Shown here: positions 25,891 through 34,320 of the stretch, piece by piece
Numbering within the stretch: position 1 is the stretch's first letter
Layout: each line of letters starts with the position of its first letter
From: Pseudomonas sp. GM79
GTDB taxonomy: Bacteria > Pseudomonadota > Gammaproteobacteria > Pseudomonadales > Pseudomonadaceae
NCBI RefSeq assembly: GCF_000282495.1
Contig: NZ_AKJE01000076.1
Span: 124,001-188,000, forward strand
Reading direction: 5' to 3'
Length of the DNA: 64,000 nucleotides
Notes under the pieces: model-generated
The model's input: the letters and a program-made list of their open reading frames with translations, nothing else
What the model was told of the DNA's origin: nothing
The model's database searches: none
Made by a program: the position numbers and the translations under genes

Positions 25891-26889
25891 TTACTTTTTT
25901 ACTACGTTGTTGCCTTCTTGCAGACCCAGGTCAGCCAGTGCTTTTGCAGCAACCTTGGCTGGCAGCGGGATGTAGCCGTCTTTCACAACCACTTCCTGAC
26001 CCTGTTTGGACAGAATCAGCTTCACGAACTCGGCTTCCAGCGGGGCCAGAGGCTTGTTCGGAGCCTTGTTGACGTAAACGTAGAGGAAACGCGACAGCGG
26101 ATACTTGCCGTTCAGGGCGTTTTCTTCAGTGTCTTCAACGAACTCGGTGCTGCCTTTCTTGGCCAGGGCCACGGTCTTCACGCTGGCGGTCTTGTAGCCG
26201 ATGCCCGAGTAACCCACGCCGTTCAGCGAGGAGCTGATCGACTGCACGACCGAAGCCGAGCCTGGTTGTTCGTTGACGTTTGGCTTGTAGTCGCCTTTGC
26301 ACAGGGCTTCTTCTTTGAAGTAGCCATAAGTGCCGGATACCGAGTTACGACCGAACAGTTGCACTGGCTTGTTGGCCAAGTCGCCGGTCACACCCAGGTC
26401 ACCCCAGGTTTTCACGTCAGCTTTGGCGCCACACAGACGAGTCGAGGAGAAGATCGCGTCGACTTGTTCCATGGTCAGGTGCTGGATCGGGTTGTCTTTG
26501 TGTACGAACACAGCCAAGGCATCCACAGCAACCGGGATAGCGGTTGGCTTGTAGCCGTACTTGGTTTCGAAGGCTTGCAGTTCGTTGTCCTTCATCTTGC
26601 GGCTCATCGGGCCCAGGTTAGCGGTGCCTTCAGTCAACGCAGGTGGCGCGGTAGAAGAACCGGCAGCCTGAATCTGGATGTTTACGTTCGGGTATTCTTT
26701 TTTGTAGTTCTCAGCCCACAGGGTCATGAGGTTAGCCAGGGTATCGGAGCCGACGCTGGACAGGTTGCCCGACACACCAGTGGTCTTGGTGTAGCTCGGG
26801 ATAGCAGGGTCAACAGCGGCAACCGCGTTGGCAGTCGCAACGCCAGCAGCGACAAAAGTCATTGCCGCCATCAAACGCTTCAGTTTCAT
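25891..26889 (-). CDS. pstS: Periplasmic phosphate-binding protein PstS
   Basis: 332 residues. Signal peptide MKLKRLMAAMTFVAAGVATANA, then the PstS fold that captures phosphate and hands it to PstC-PstA. Conserved binding segments: LSSVGSDTLANLMTLWAENY, AAGSSTAPPALTEGTANLGPMSRKM, and FGRNSVSGTYGYFKEEAL. The start ATG is preceded by TAGGAGTAAGGC. A triple Pho box lies ~70-95 bases upstream. It has its own promoter and 3' hairpin, so it can be made in excess over the permease. Confidence 0.97.
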   Translation of the reverse strand: MKLKRLMAAMTFVAAGVATANAVAAVDPAIPSYTKTTGVSGNLSSVGSDTLANLMTLWAENYKKEYPNVNIQIQAAGSSTAPPALTEGTANLGPMSRKMKDNELQAFETKYGYKPTAIPVAVDALAVFVHKDNPIQHLTMEQVDAIFSSTRLCGAKADVKTWGDLGVTGDLANKPVQLFGRNSVSGTYGYFKEEALCKGDYKPNVNEQPGSASVVQSISSSLNGVGYSGIGYKTASVKTVALAKKGSTEFVEDTEENALNGKYPLSRFLYVYVNKAPNKPLAPLEAEFVKLILSKQGQEVVVKDGYIPLPAKVAAKALADLGLQEGNNVVKK

Positions 26890-26955
26890 GCCTTACTCCT
26901 AGCAGATAGGTGTGTTAAGTCGGGGCCAAGTATCAGCAGGCCGTGTGAACACTCT

Positions 26956-26984
26956 ATGGCTGAAATATGACAATTGGATGAAAG
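26956..26984 (-). promoter_or_regulatory. Triple Pho box of pstS
   Basis: Read on the minus strand, three heptamers spaced by 4 bases: CTTTCAT (26978-26984), TTGTCAT (26967-26973) and CAGCCAT (26956-26962). This allows overlapping PhoB dimer sites. Confidence 0.85.
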
Positions 26985-27025
26985 GCCAGTATTTGCTTTT
27001 TTCGCAGGCAGACCGCGTTATCGTT

Positions 27026-27110
27026 CTTCGCGGGCAAGCCCGCTCCCACACTTAACCGAGTTCTCCTGGAAGAATGCGGTCGAATGTGGGAGCGGGCTTG
27101 CTCGCGAAGG
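27026..27110. repeat. REP doublet (tail-to-tail)
   Basis: Inverted REP pair between the pstS promoter and the 3' end of the MFS gene; the left copy carries a GCGGGCAAGC variant. Confidence 0.88.
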
Positions 27111-27139
27111 CGCCAATATGATCGATACAAAGGGCCGGC

Positions 27140-28438
27140 TTAGCGCCCCTTCTTCCAGAGATAGGCCCCCACCAGAATCCCGACGCCACAAATGATTGCC
27201 ACATAATAGGCCGGCCCCATCGGGCTTTCCTTCAAGAGCAACGTCACCACCATCGGCGTCAGGCCACCGAAAATCGCGTAAGCCAGGTTGTAGGAAAACG
27301 ACAACCCGCTGAACCGCACCACCGCCGGGAAGGCTTTGACCATCACGTACGGCACCGCACCGATAGTGCCGACCAGCAGACCGGTCAGGGCATACATCGG
27401 GAACAGCCAGTCGGGATGGTTGAACAGACTGTGATAGAACGTCCATGAACTGATCAGCAGCGCGGCGCTACCGAACACGAACACCCGGCCAGCGCCGAAG
27501 CGGTCAGCCAATGCGCCGGAGGCCACACAGCCCAGGCTCAGGAACACGATGGCCAGGCTGTTGGCCTGCAACGCGGTAGTCGGCGCGAAGTGGTAAACGG
27601 TCTGCAGCACGGTCGGGGTCATGAGAATGACCACGATGATGCCGGCGGACAGCAGCCAGGTCAGCAGCATGGAAATCAGAATCGCACCGCGATGGTCACG
27701 CAACACGGCGCGCAGCGGCACTTCTTCGGCCAGCGCTTTGCGTAATTGCAGTTCGGCAAACACTGGGGTTTCGTGGAGCCAGCGACGCAGGTAGACCGAG
27801 AACAGGCCAAACACGCCGCCCAGCAGGAACGGGATTCGCCAGGCGTAATCCGACACTTCCACCGGCGTGTAAATGCTGTTGATTGCGGTAGCGACCAACG
27901 AGCCCAAAAGAATACCGGCGGTCAGACCGCAGGTCAGCGTGCCGCAGGCATAACCAATATGACGCTGCGGCACGTGTTCGGAAACGAATACCCAGGCCCC
28001 CGGCACTTCACCGCCAATCGCCGCGCCCTGAATTACCCGCATCAACAGCAACAGGATCGGCGCCCACATACCTATCTGCGCATAAGTTGGCAGCAAGCCC
28101 ATGATCAGGGTCGGGACTGCCATCATGAAAATGCTCAAGGTGAACATCTTCTTGCGCCCCAGCAGATCACCGAAGTGCGCCATGACGATGCCGCCCAGCG
28201 GCCGCGCCAGGTAGCCGGCGGCGAAGATGCCGAACGTCTGCATCAGGCGCAGCCACTCGGGCATGTCAGCGGGGAAGAACAGTTTGCCGACCACCGTGGC
28301 GAAGAACACAAAGATGATGAAGTCGTAAAACTCCAGCGCGCCGCCCAAGGCAGACAGCGATAACGTCTTATAGTCGTTGCGGGTCAGCGGACGTGTGGAC
28401 TGGGTGGGCTGCGCGATGCTCGAGGGCGCTGTGGTCAT
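27140..28438 (-). CDS. MFS transporter (metabolite:H+ symporter type)
   Basis: 432 residues from ATG 28438, chosen because the family pattern begins here (NDYKTLSLSALGGALEFYDFIIFVFFA); the longer frame upstream is non-coding. Twelve hydrophobic segments. The loop 2-3 motif GGIVMAHFGDLLGRKKMF matches the MHS (metabolite:H+ symporter) branch, which takes up organic acids, proline-betaine and similar solutes. A second such motif occurs in the C-terminal half (GALADRFGAGRVF). Its position directly after pstS is conserved in Pseudomonas as I recall, but no Pho box is seen before it, so it need not belong to the Pho regulon. Substrate unknown. Confidence 0.88.
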   Translation of the reverse strand: MTTAPSSIAQPTQSTRPLTRNDYKTLSLSALGGALEFYDFIIFVFFATVVGKLFFPADMPEWLRLMQTFGIFAAGYLARPLGGIVMAHFGDLLGRKKMFTLSIFMMAVPTLIMGLLPTYAQIGMWAPILLLLMRVIQGAAIGGEVPGAWVFVSEHVPQRHIGYACGTLTCGLTAGILLGSLVATAINSIYTPVEVSDYAWRIPFLLGGVFGLFSVYLRRWLHETPVFAELQLRKALAEEVPLRAVLRDHRGAILISMLLTWLLSAGIIVVILMTPTVLQTVYHFAPTTALQANSLAIVFLSLGCVASGALADRFGAGRVFVFGSAALLISSWTFYHSLFNHPDWLFPMYALTGLLVGTIGAVPYVMVKAFPAVVRFSGLSFSYNLAYAIFGGLTPMVVTLLLKESPMGPAYYVAIICGVGILVGAYLWKKGR

Positions 28439-28805
28439 GGCAAGGGCTTCTCTTATAGTCGGATCTGCAACCTCAACAACGCTGGCGGAGGCTTGGGCAG
28501 GTTTGGCACGATAGCAAATTGTTCGAAAAAGCACATAGAGGCGCGTATTTGACGGTCGAAATGAGAACCGGACGGTCGTCTCGGAGTCTACCGATCGATA
28601 TACTCCCAATATTGCAACGGCTTGTAAGGGGTTGCTGTGCGAAACCGTCGTTGGCATCCGTCAGCCGATTTCGCAGAGTTTCCCTTTAGGCGCCTTACGA
28701 AAAACGTGACGAACGTAGTATGTTCGGGGCTGAATCGTTTTTCTTAGAGACGGCTATTCAACCTGAAGTACCAATGAAGAGTCACGGGTCAGAGGCACCC
28801 CCGGC
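28439..28805. other. Intergenic region, 367 bases, divergent promoters
   Basis: Separates the divergent MFS and thioesterase genes. No reading frame with a ribosome site is seen. A short inverted pair, TGCGAAA (28637-) and TTTCGCA near 28670, spans ~35 bases. No REP or recognised operator. It presumably holds both promoters. Confidence 0.5.
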
Positions 28806-29210
28806 ATGATAGAGCTCGAACAAGAAGATCCAATCCCGCAAGGCGACCTGGCCCTGCAAATCACCGCGCTTCCGCGCGAAACCAATGGCTTTGGCGATAT
28901 TTTCGGCGGCTGGCTGGTGGCGCAGATGGATTTGGCTGGCACTGCAATGGCCAGCAAGGTGGCGGGTGGTCGCGTAGCCACCGTGGCGATCGATCGCATG
29001 GCGTTCCTGGTGCCGGTAGCGGTGGGCGCGCAGCTGTCCTTTTATACCCAGGCTCTGGAAATCGGTCGCAGCTCGATTCAGATGATGGTCGAAGTCTGGA
29101 GCGACGATCCACTGTCCAGCGAATGGCGTAAAGTCACCGAAGCCGTCTTCGTGTTCGTCGCCATCGACGGCAGCGGCCGCACTCGCTCGGTTCCGCCTAG
29201 AGCCCGTTAA
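28806..29210 (+). CDS. Acyl-CoA thioesterase, YciA-type hotdog fold
   Basis: 134 residues, hotdog fold. TNGFGDIFGGWLVAQMDLAGTAMA matches the catalytic segment of YciA/acyl-CoA hydrolases (N-x-x-G-x-I-F-G-G with the Asp of MDLAG), and VAIDRMAFLVPVAVGAQLSFY the second core strand pair. It hydrolyses acyl-CoA thioesters; chain-length preference cannot be told. Transcribed alone before the mutarotase gene, 85 bases upstream. A paralogous thioesterase begins at the right edge of the window. Confidence 0.88.
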   Translation: MIELEQEDPIPQGDLALQITALPRETNGFGDIFGGWLVAQMDLAGTAMASKVAGGRVATVAIDRMAFLVPVAVGAQLSFYTQALEIGRSSIQMMVEVWSDDPLSSEWRKVTEAVFVFVAIDGSGRTRSVPPRAR

Positions 29211-29295
29211 ACCGGAGCTTGTAAAAACGGCGCGTTAAACCCCGCGACCGTTTTGCGGTCCCATTGAGTCATTGTTCCTGATTGAGAGTTGCCCC

Positions 29296-30195
29296 ATGAG
29301 CACGCCCAACGTTGAAGCCGTGAAACTGGATGAACTGAACTGCTGGCGCATCCGCCACGGTCAGGCCGAATTGCTGGTGGCCCAACAAGGCGCGCACATC
29401 CTCAGTTATCAACTGGCTGGCGAGCCACCGTTGATCTGGCTCAACGACGAGGCGGTGTTCAAGGCTGGCAAAAGCATCCGCGCCGGCGTGCCGGTGTGCT
29501 GGCCGTGGTTCGGCAACCTGTCGCGCAACCCGCAGAGTGTCCAGGCCATGCGCGTCAGCCAGGAACCGCCGACCGCCCATGGTCTGGTGCGGGCGATGGA
29601 CTGGGAACTGGGTGGCATCGAAACCGAGGGCGAAAGCCTGAAAGTGGAATTTGTCCTTCCCTACCCCGAAGGCGGCCTGCCAGGCTGGCCGCATCAGGTG
29701 GACTTGAAGCTGGGCATTCGTCTGGATGAGCAGTTGCATATCAGCCTGACGAGCGAGAACAAGGGCGCTGAACACGTCACCATCAGCCAGGCTTTGCACA
29801 GCTATTTCGCGGTCAGCGATGTGCGCAACGTACACGTTGAAGGGCTGGATGGCTTGAGCTATATCGAAACCCTGGACGACTGGAAAACCGTCACCCAGAC
29901 CGGTGATCTGCATTTTACCGGCGAGACTGACCGCATCTATCTCAATACCCCGCCGAAGCTGAGCATTGTTGACCCACACTGGGAGCGACGCATCGAACTG
30001 ACCAGCAGCGGTTCACGTTCGGCGGTGATCTGGAACCCCTGGATCGACCGCGCCGCGGCATTCAGCGACATGGCCGACGATGGCTGGCAGCGCATGCTGT
30101 GCATAGAAACAGCGAATGTGATGGGTGATGTGGTGACGCTGGCACCGGGGGGGAGCCATACCCTGGGCGTCAGCATCGGTAGCAAATCCCTTTAA
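29296..30195 (+). CDS. D-hexose-6-phosphate mutarotase (YeaD-like)
   Basis: 299 residues from ATG 29296. Aldose-1-epimerase superfamily: beta-sandwich with catalytic His in PTAHGLVRAMDW (~97) and HSYFAVSDV (~170), and the Glu of IWNPWIDRAAAFSDMADDGW with CIETANV near the end. It interconverts anomers of glucose-6-phosphate and related sugars in the cytoplasm. The sequence GVPVCWPWFGN is a family hallmark. No operon partner; a REP pair follows. Confidence 0.9.
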   Translation: MSTPNVEAVKLDELNCWRIRHGQAELLVAQQGAHILSYQLAGEPPLIWLNDEAVFKAGKSIRAGVPVCWPWFGNLSRNPQSVQAMRVSQEPPTAHGLVRAMDWELGGIETEGESLKVEFVLPYPEGGLPGWPHQVDLKLGIRLDEQLHISLTSENKGAEHVTISQALHSYFAVSDVRNVHVEGLDGLSYIETLDDWKTVTQTGDLHFTGETDRIYLNTPPKLSIVDPHWERRIELTSSGSRSAVIWNPWIDRAAAFSDMADDGWQRMLCIETANVMGDVVTLAPGGSHTLGVSIGSKSL

Positions 30196-30209
30196 CACCA
30201 CAAAACAAA

Positions 30210-30300
30210 TGTGGGAGCGGGCTTGCTCGCGAAGGCGGCGTATCAGTCGACATTAACGTTGTCTGACACACCGTCTTCGCGAGCAAGCCCGCTCCCACAT
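30210..30300. repeat. REP doublet
   Basis: Inverted REP pair between the convergent mutarotase and DUF3299 genes, beginning 15 bases after the mutarotase stop. Confidence 0.9.
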
Positions 30301-30329
30301 TTTGATCTGCGCCAGACTGACTGGCGTTT

Positions 30330-30866
30330 TTACAAATCCGACTCTTTGACCACCCGCACCTGCGCCGCGTCCAGCGCATACGCCGCATCTGCCAGGTCGT
30401 TGTTGACCGTCTCGATCTTCAGCGTGCCGGTCACCCACAGCGGCGTGTAGATGTCACTTAGCTTCAAGCCTTTTGGATAACGCACCAGCACCAGTTGGTT
30501 AGGCGGCGGTGGTGGCACATGGATGCAAGCGCCCGGATACGGCACAAGGAAGAACAACGTGCTGCGGCCCTTGGCGTCGGATTCCAACGGCACCGGATAA
30601 CCGCCAATGCGGATGTGCTTGTCGTTCATCGACTGCACGGTTTTGGTCGAGTACATCACCGCCGGCAAGCCCTTGCTCTGCTTCATGCCGCCCTTTTGGG
30701 TAAAGGTGCCGTTGGCTTCCGGTGAGTTGTGATCGATTTCGGGCATGGCCTCGAGGGCTTTCTGGTCCGACTTGGGCATCAGTTCAAGCCAGTCGGTTTC
30801 CGGCAGTTCGCCGGCATGGGCCAAACCACTGCCCAGGAAGAGAAGAGTCAACAGAAGACGACGCAT
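30330..30866 (-). CDS. DUF3299 periplasmic protein
   Basis: 178 residues from ATG 30866, the start of a clear signal peptide (MRRLLLTLLFLGSGLAHAG). The mature part has the DUF3299 pattern: ELPETDWLELMP near the start, then VRIGGYPVPLE-like IRIGGYPVPLES, FFLVPYPGACIHVPPPPPNQLV with a single Cys next to a His, and PLWVTGTLKIE. Function unknown; the family often sits beside ABC transporters of the MacB type or zinc-related genes. No such neighbour is seen here. The Cys-x-His pair could bind a metal, which is speculation. Confidence 0.85.
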   Translation of the reverse strand: MRRLLLTLLFLGSGLAHAGELPETDWLELMPKSDQKALEAMPEIDHNSPEANGTFTQKGGMKQSKGLPAVMYSTKTVQSMNDKHIRIGGYPVPLESDAKGRSTLFFLVPYPGACIHVPPPPPNQLVLVRYPKGLKLSDIYTPLWVTGTLKIETVNNDLADAAYALDAAQVRVVKESDL

Positions 30867-30950
30867 GAAAGTGCTCGGCAAAAGAAAGGACGGTTTAACG
30901 CCGGGCATTCTAGCCCTCTCCGGCGATGGCGCAGAGAGGGCTTTGTCACT

Positions 30951-31202
30951 TCAATCAGTTCTTTTTTTGATCAGGCCGTAGATCACCAGCAATACCACCG
31001 CGCCCACCAGCGCACCGATGAAACCGGCACCTTCGCCTGCGTGGTAAATGCCCAAGGCCTGGCCGCCGTAAGTGGCCGCCAGCGAACCGCCGATACCGAG
31101 CAGGATGGTCATGATCCAGCCCATGCTGTCATCGCCCGGTTTCAAAAACCGAGCCAGCAGACCGACGATCAAGCCAATAAAGATGGTTCCGATAATTCCC
31201 AT
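30951..31202 (-). CDS. GlsB/YeaQ/YmgE-family small membrane protein
   Basis: 83 residues, three hydrophobic helices. IGTIFIGLIVGLLARFLKPGDDSMGWIMTILLGIGGSLAATYGG is the hallmark of this family (also called transglycosylase-associated proteins), often induced by general stress. Good ribosome site (AGAGGGAAA) before ATG 31202. Transcribed alone. Function in the inner membrane is unknown. Confidence 0.92.
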   Translation of the reverse strand: MGIIGTIFIGLIVGLLARFLKPGDDSMGWIMTILLGIGGSLAATYGGQALGIYHAGEGAGFIGALVGAVVLLVIYGLIKKRTD

Positions 31203-31302
31203 GGCATTTCCCTCTGATTAATTGGCTATAGCCTAGACAGACTTTGGCATCCTGCCATCAGAGAACGGCGGCCCCTGAAGGTTCCGCCGCTGCCACATGA
31301 AA

Positions 31303-32385
31303 CTATTCGGCGATCAGCGCTTCGACCTTGAGGATCTGCGCAGCCAACGTCTCACGGTCTGCACAGCGCAGACTGGCGTGACCGACCTTGCGGCCGACCT
31401 TGAAAGCCTTGCCGTAGTGATGCAAATGGCAGTCGTCGATCGCGATCACTTTTTCTACTGGCGGCACGACACCGATGAAGTTGAGCATCGCGCTCTCGCC
31501 GACCTTGGCCGTCGAACCCAGCGGCAGACCGGCAACGGCCCGCAGGTGGTTTTCGAACTGGCTGCACTCGGCGCCTTCGGTGGTCCAGTGCCCGGAGTTG
31601 TGTACGCGCGGGGCGATTTCGTTGGCCTTGAGGCCGCCGTCGACTTCGAAGAACTCGAACGCCATCACGCCGACGTACTCCAGCTGCTTGAGCACCCGGC
31701 TGGAATAATCTTCAGCCAACGCTTGCAGCGGGTGATCGGTGCTGGCCACGGACAGCTTGAGAATGCCGCTGTCGTGGGTGTTGTGAACCAGTGGATAGAA
31801 CCTGGTCTCACCATCGCGGGCGCGCACGGCAATCAGCGAGACTTCGCCAGTGAACGGCACGAAGCCTTCCAGCAGGCAGGCAACGCTGCCCAGCTCAGCG
31901 AAAGTGCCGACCACGTCTTCAGGCTTGCGCAGGACTTTCTGGCCCTTGCCGTCGTAACCCAGGGTGCGGGTTTTCAGCACGGCCGGCAGACCGATCGAAG
32001 CCACGGCGGCGTCCAGGTCGGCTTGCGACTGGATGTCGGCAAACGCGGGGGTCGGAATCCCCAGGTCCTTGAACATGCTCTTTTCGAACCAGCGATCACG
32101 AGCGATGCGCAGGGCTTCGGCGCTCGGGTACACCGGGACGAATTGCGACAGAAAAGCCACGGTTTCGGCCGGGACGCTTTCGAACTCGAAGGTCACCAGG
32201 TCGACTTCATCGGCCAGTTGACGCAGGTGATCCTGATCGCCGTAATCGGCCCGCAGGTGTTCGCCCAACGCGGCTGCGCAAGCATCTGGCGCCGGGTCGA
32301 GGAAAGCGAAATTCATGCCCAGCGGAGTGCCCGCCAGCGCCAACATGCGACCCAACTGGCCGCCACCGATTACACCGATTTTCAT
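31303..32385 (-). CDS. purK: 5-(carboxyamino)imidazole ribonucleotide synthase PurK
   Basis: 360 residues from ATG 32385 (MKIGVIGGGQLGRMLALAG). ATP-grasp enzyme that carboxylates AIR with ATP and bicarbonate in purine synthesis. Motifs: N-terminal nucleotide-binding GGGQLGRM, KTRTLGYDGKGQ (ATP-grasp loop, ~150), VEGFVPF-like LEGFVPFTGEVSLI, and EIAPRVHNSGHWT (~265). Begins 11 bases after purE on the same strand; the two act in sequence and are co-transcribed. Confidence 0.96.
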   Translation of the reverse strand: MKIGVIGGGQLGRMLALAGTPLGMNFAFLDPAPDACAAALGEHLRADYGDQDHLRQLADEVDLVTFEFESVPAETVAFLSQFVPVYPSAEALRIARDRWFEKSMFKDLGIPTPAFADIQSQADLDAAVASIGLPAVLKTRTLGYDGKGQKVLRKPEDVVGTFAELGSVACLLEGFVPFTGEVSLIAVRARDGETRFYPLVHNTHDSGILKLSVASTDHPLQALAEDYSSRVLKQLEYVGVMAFEFFEVDGGLKANEIAPRVHNSGHWTTEGAECSQFENHLRAVAGLPLGSTAKVGESAMLNFIGVVPPVEKVIAIDDCHLHHYGKAFKVGRKVGHASLRCADRETLAAQILKVEALIAE

Positions 32386-32396
32386 CGTCAACAACC

Positions 32397-32888
32397 TCAG
32401 GCGATGCGTGGGTCTGGATTGTCCAGGACGCTGTCTGTCTGCTCAGCGCGGAATTTCTTCAACACGGTATGAAATTGCGGATGCTTGGCGCCCAGGATGC
32501 TCGCCGAGAGCAGCGCTGCGTTGATCGCGCCGGCTTTGCCGATGGCCAGGGTGGCGACCGGAATGCCTGCAGGCATTTGCACGATAGACAGCAGCGAATC
32601 GACGCCCGAGAGCATCGACGACTGTACGGGTACGCCCAGCACCGGCAGGTGGGTCTTGGCCGCACACATACCAGGCAGGTGGGCCGCGCCACCGGCACCG
32701 GCGATGATCACCTCGATGCCACGGGCCTCAGCCTCTTCGGCATACTGGAACAGCAGGTCCGGGGTGCGGTGGGCAGAGACCACTTTCACCTCGTAAGGGA
32801 TGCCGAGCTTTTCCAGCATATCGGCGGTGTGGCTAAGGGTGGACCAATCGGACTTGGAGCCCATGATCACGCCAACCAGTGCACTCAT
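32397..32888 (-). CDS. purE: N5-CAIR mutase PurE
   Basis: 163 residues, class I PurE. Shifts the carboxylate from N5-CAIR to C4 of the imidazole, the step after PurK. Motifs: GVIMGSKSDW (phosphate loop), SAHRTPD (catalytic His) and AGAGGAAHLPGM. First gene of purE-purK. A terminator-like hairpin lies in its leader, 38 bases before the start. Confidence 0.96.
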   Translation of the reverse strand: MSALVGVIMGSKSDWSTLSHTADMLEKLGIPYEVKVVSAHRTPDLLFQYAEEAEARGIEVIIAGAGGAAHLPGMCAAKTHLPVLGVPVQSSMLSGVDSLLSIVQMPAGIPVATLAIGKAGAINAALLSASILGAKHPQFHTVLKKFRAEQTDSVLDNPDPRIA

Positions 32889-32925
32889 CGTCGTGCCTCT
32901 TCTCTCTGGGCGCCCGCAGGCGCGT

Positions 32926-32960
32926 CAAAAAACAACAAGCCACGCAGGATGCGTGGCTTG
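32926..32960 (-). terminator. Terminator-like hairpin in the purE leader
   Basis: AAGCCACGC pairs with GCGTGGCTT around five bases, followed on the minus strand by GTTGTTTTTTG. It could end transcripts from upstream or act as an attenuator of purEK; there is no room to tell from sequence alone. Confidence 0.7.
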
Positions 32961-33115
32961 ATTGTACGAATTAAGGCCAGGTAAAACCGGCCGAAGGCCG
33001 CGCAGTATACCTCAATGAAGCAGATAAACAGCCCCCGATACGACCATCTGTCATACGGCGCAAAGTGCCGGTTTTATTGACCCGCAGGTCAGCGAAAGAT
33101 CAATACAAATCCCCC

Positions 33116-33205
33116 TGTGGGAGCGGGCTTGCTCGCGAATGCGCTGGGTCAGGCAACATTGATCTCGACTGAAACACCGCATTCGCGAGCAAGCCCGCTC
33201 CCACA
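33116..33205. repeat. REP doublet
   Basis: Inverted REP pair between the LysR gene (which ends at 33223) and the purE leader. Confidence 0.9.
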
Positions 33206-33222
33206 TTGGATCTTCATTGGTC

Positions 33223-34140
33223 TCAGATACCCGTCGTGCCTTGGGCTGCACCACCTTCAAGCTTGCGCCAGAGCAACCGCACATTGGCCTTGCGCACCAA
33301 TGCGCAGCGGTACAGACGGATCTCCAGTGGCACATGCCATTGCGGGCCACCGCAGACGACTAACTCACCGCGAGCCAGTTCAGCGCGCACGCTCAATTGC
33401 GGTACCCAGGCGATGCCAAGGCCTTCCAGCGCCATGCTTTTCAGGCTGTCGGCCATGGCGGTTTCGTAAATAGTGGTAAACCTGAGGGCGCGCTGGCGTA
33501 ACAGCATGTTGACCGAGCGCCCGAGAAACGCACCGGCGCTGTAGGCCAACAGCGGCACGCTGGTTTCGCCTTCCAGGTCGAACAACGGCTTGCCGTCGGC
33601 ATCGGCGGCGCAGACCGGGAGCATTTCGGTGTCTCCCAGATGCAGCGACGGAAAAATCTCCGGGTCCATTTGCATCGCGGAGTCCGGATCATAGAACGCC
33701 AGCATCAAATCGCAGCCGCCTTCGCGCAATGCATGCACCGCATCGCCAACGTTAGTGGCCACCAGTCGCGTGGCAATGTTCAGCCCTTCGTTGCGCAACT
33801 GCGCTATCCAGCGCGGGAAGAAACCCAGTGCCAGAGAGTGAGCGGCAGCAACCTGCATCACCTCGCCCTGCCCGCCTTCCAGGTGATGAAGGTGGCGCAG
33901 CACTTCACCCAGCTGTTCGACCACGGTTCGCGCGGTAACGAGAAACAGCTGCCCCGCCGCCGTCAGCTCGACCGGCGTGCGAGAGCGATTCACCAGGGTC
34001 AGCCCCAACGCGGCTTCGAGGCTGCGGATCCGTCGGCTGAATGCCGGCTGAGTCACGAAGCGTCGTTCAGCTGCCTGGGAGAAGCTGCGGGTGGCGGCCA
34101 GAGCACTAAAGTCCTCGAGCCATTTACTTTCCAGATTCAT
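33223..34140 (-). CDS. LysR-family regulator, HypT-like
   Basis: 305 residues from ATG 34140. N-terminal winged helix (MNLESKWLEDFSALAATRSFSQAAERRFVTQPAFSRRIRSLEAALG) and a LysR substrate-binding domain. The start and several later segments (AAAHSLALGFFP, PVCAADADGKPLF, GIAWVPQLSV) resemble E. coli HypT (YjiE), a hypochlorite-responsive regulator controlled by oxidation of three Met. By my alignment from memory only one of those (M229 here) is kept; the others are L115 and L206. It lies head-to-head with aspA, which suggests that it controls aspA. As I recall the same pair is seen in P. aeruginosa. Confidence 0.85.
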   Translation of the reverse strand: MNLESKWLEDFSALAATRSFSQAAERRFVTQPAFSRRIRSLEAALGLTLVNRSRTPVELTAAGQLFLVTARTVVEQLGEVLRHLHHLEGGQGEVMQVAAAHSLALGFFPRWIAQLRNEGLNIATRLVATNVGDAVHALREGGCDLMLAFYDPDSAMQMDPEIFPSLHLGDTEMLPVCAADADGKPLFDLEGETSVPLLAYSAGAFLGRSVNMLLRQRALRFTTIYETAMADSLKSMALEGLGIAWVPQLSVRAELARGELVVCGGPQWHVPLEIRLYRCALVRKANVRLLWRKLEGGAAQGTTGI

Positions 34141-34320
34141 CACGCCCTCCCGGACACGCACCAATTTAGGTCACACGCTCGCCGCACACGCGGCGTCACA
34201 CGGGCATTATGCCGAATGTGCATAGGCTAGTGTTTAACAGCATTGGCCCAAAATTCTTCACAAGCCTAGCATTTGCGGTGTTCCGGCACAGACCGGGTCC
34301 ATATCGAGATGATTTCTATC

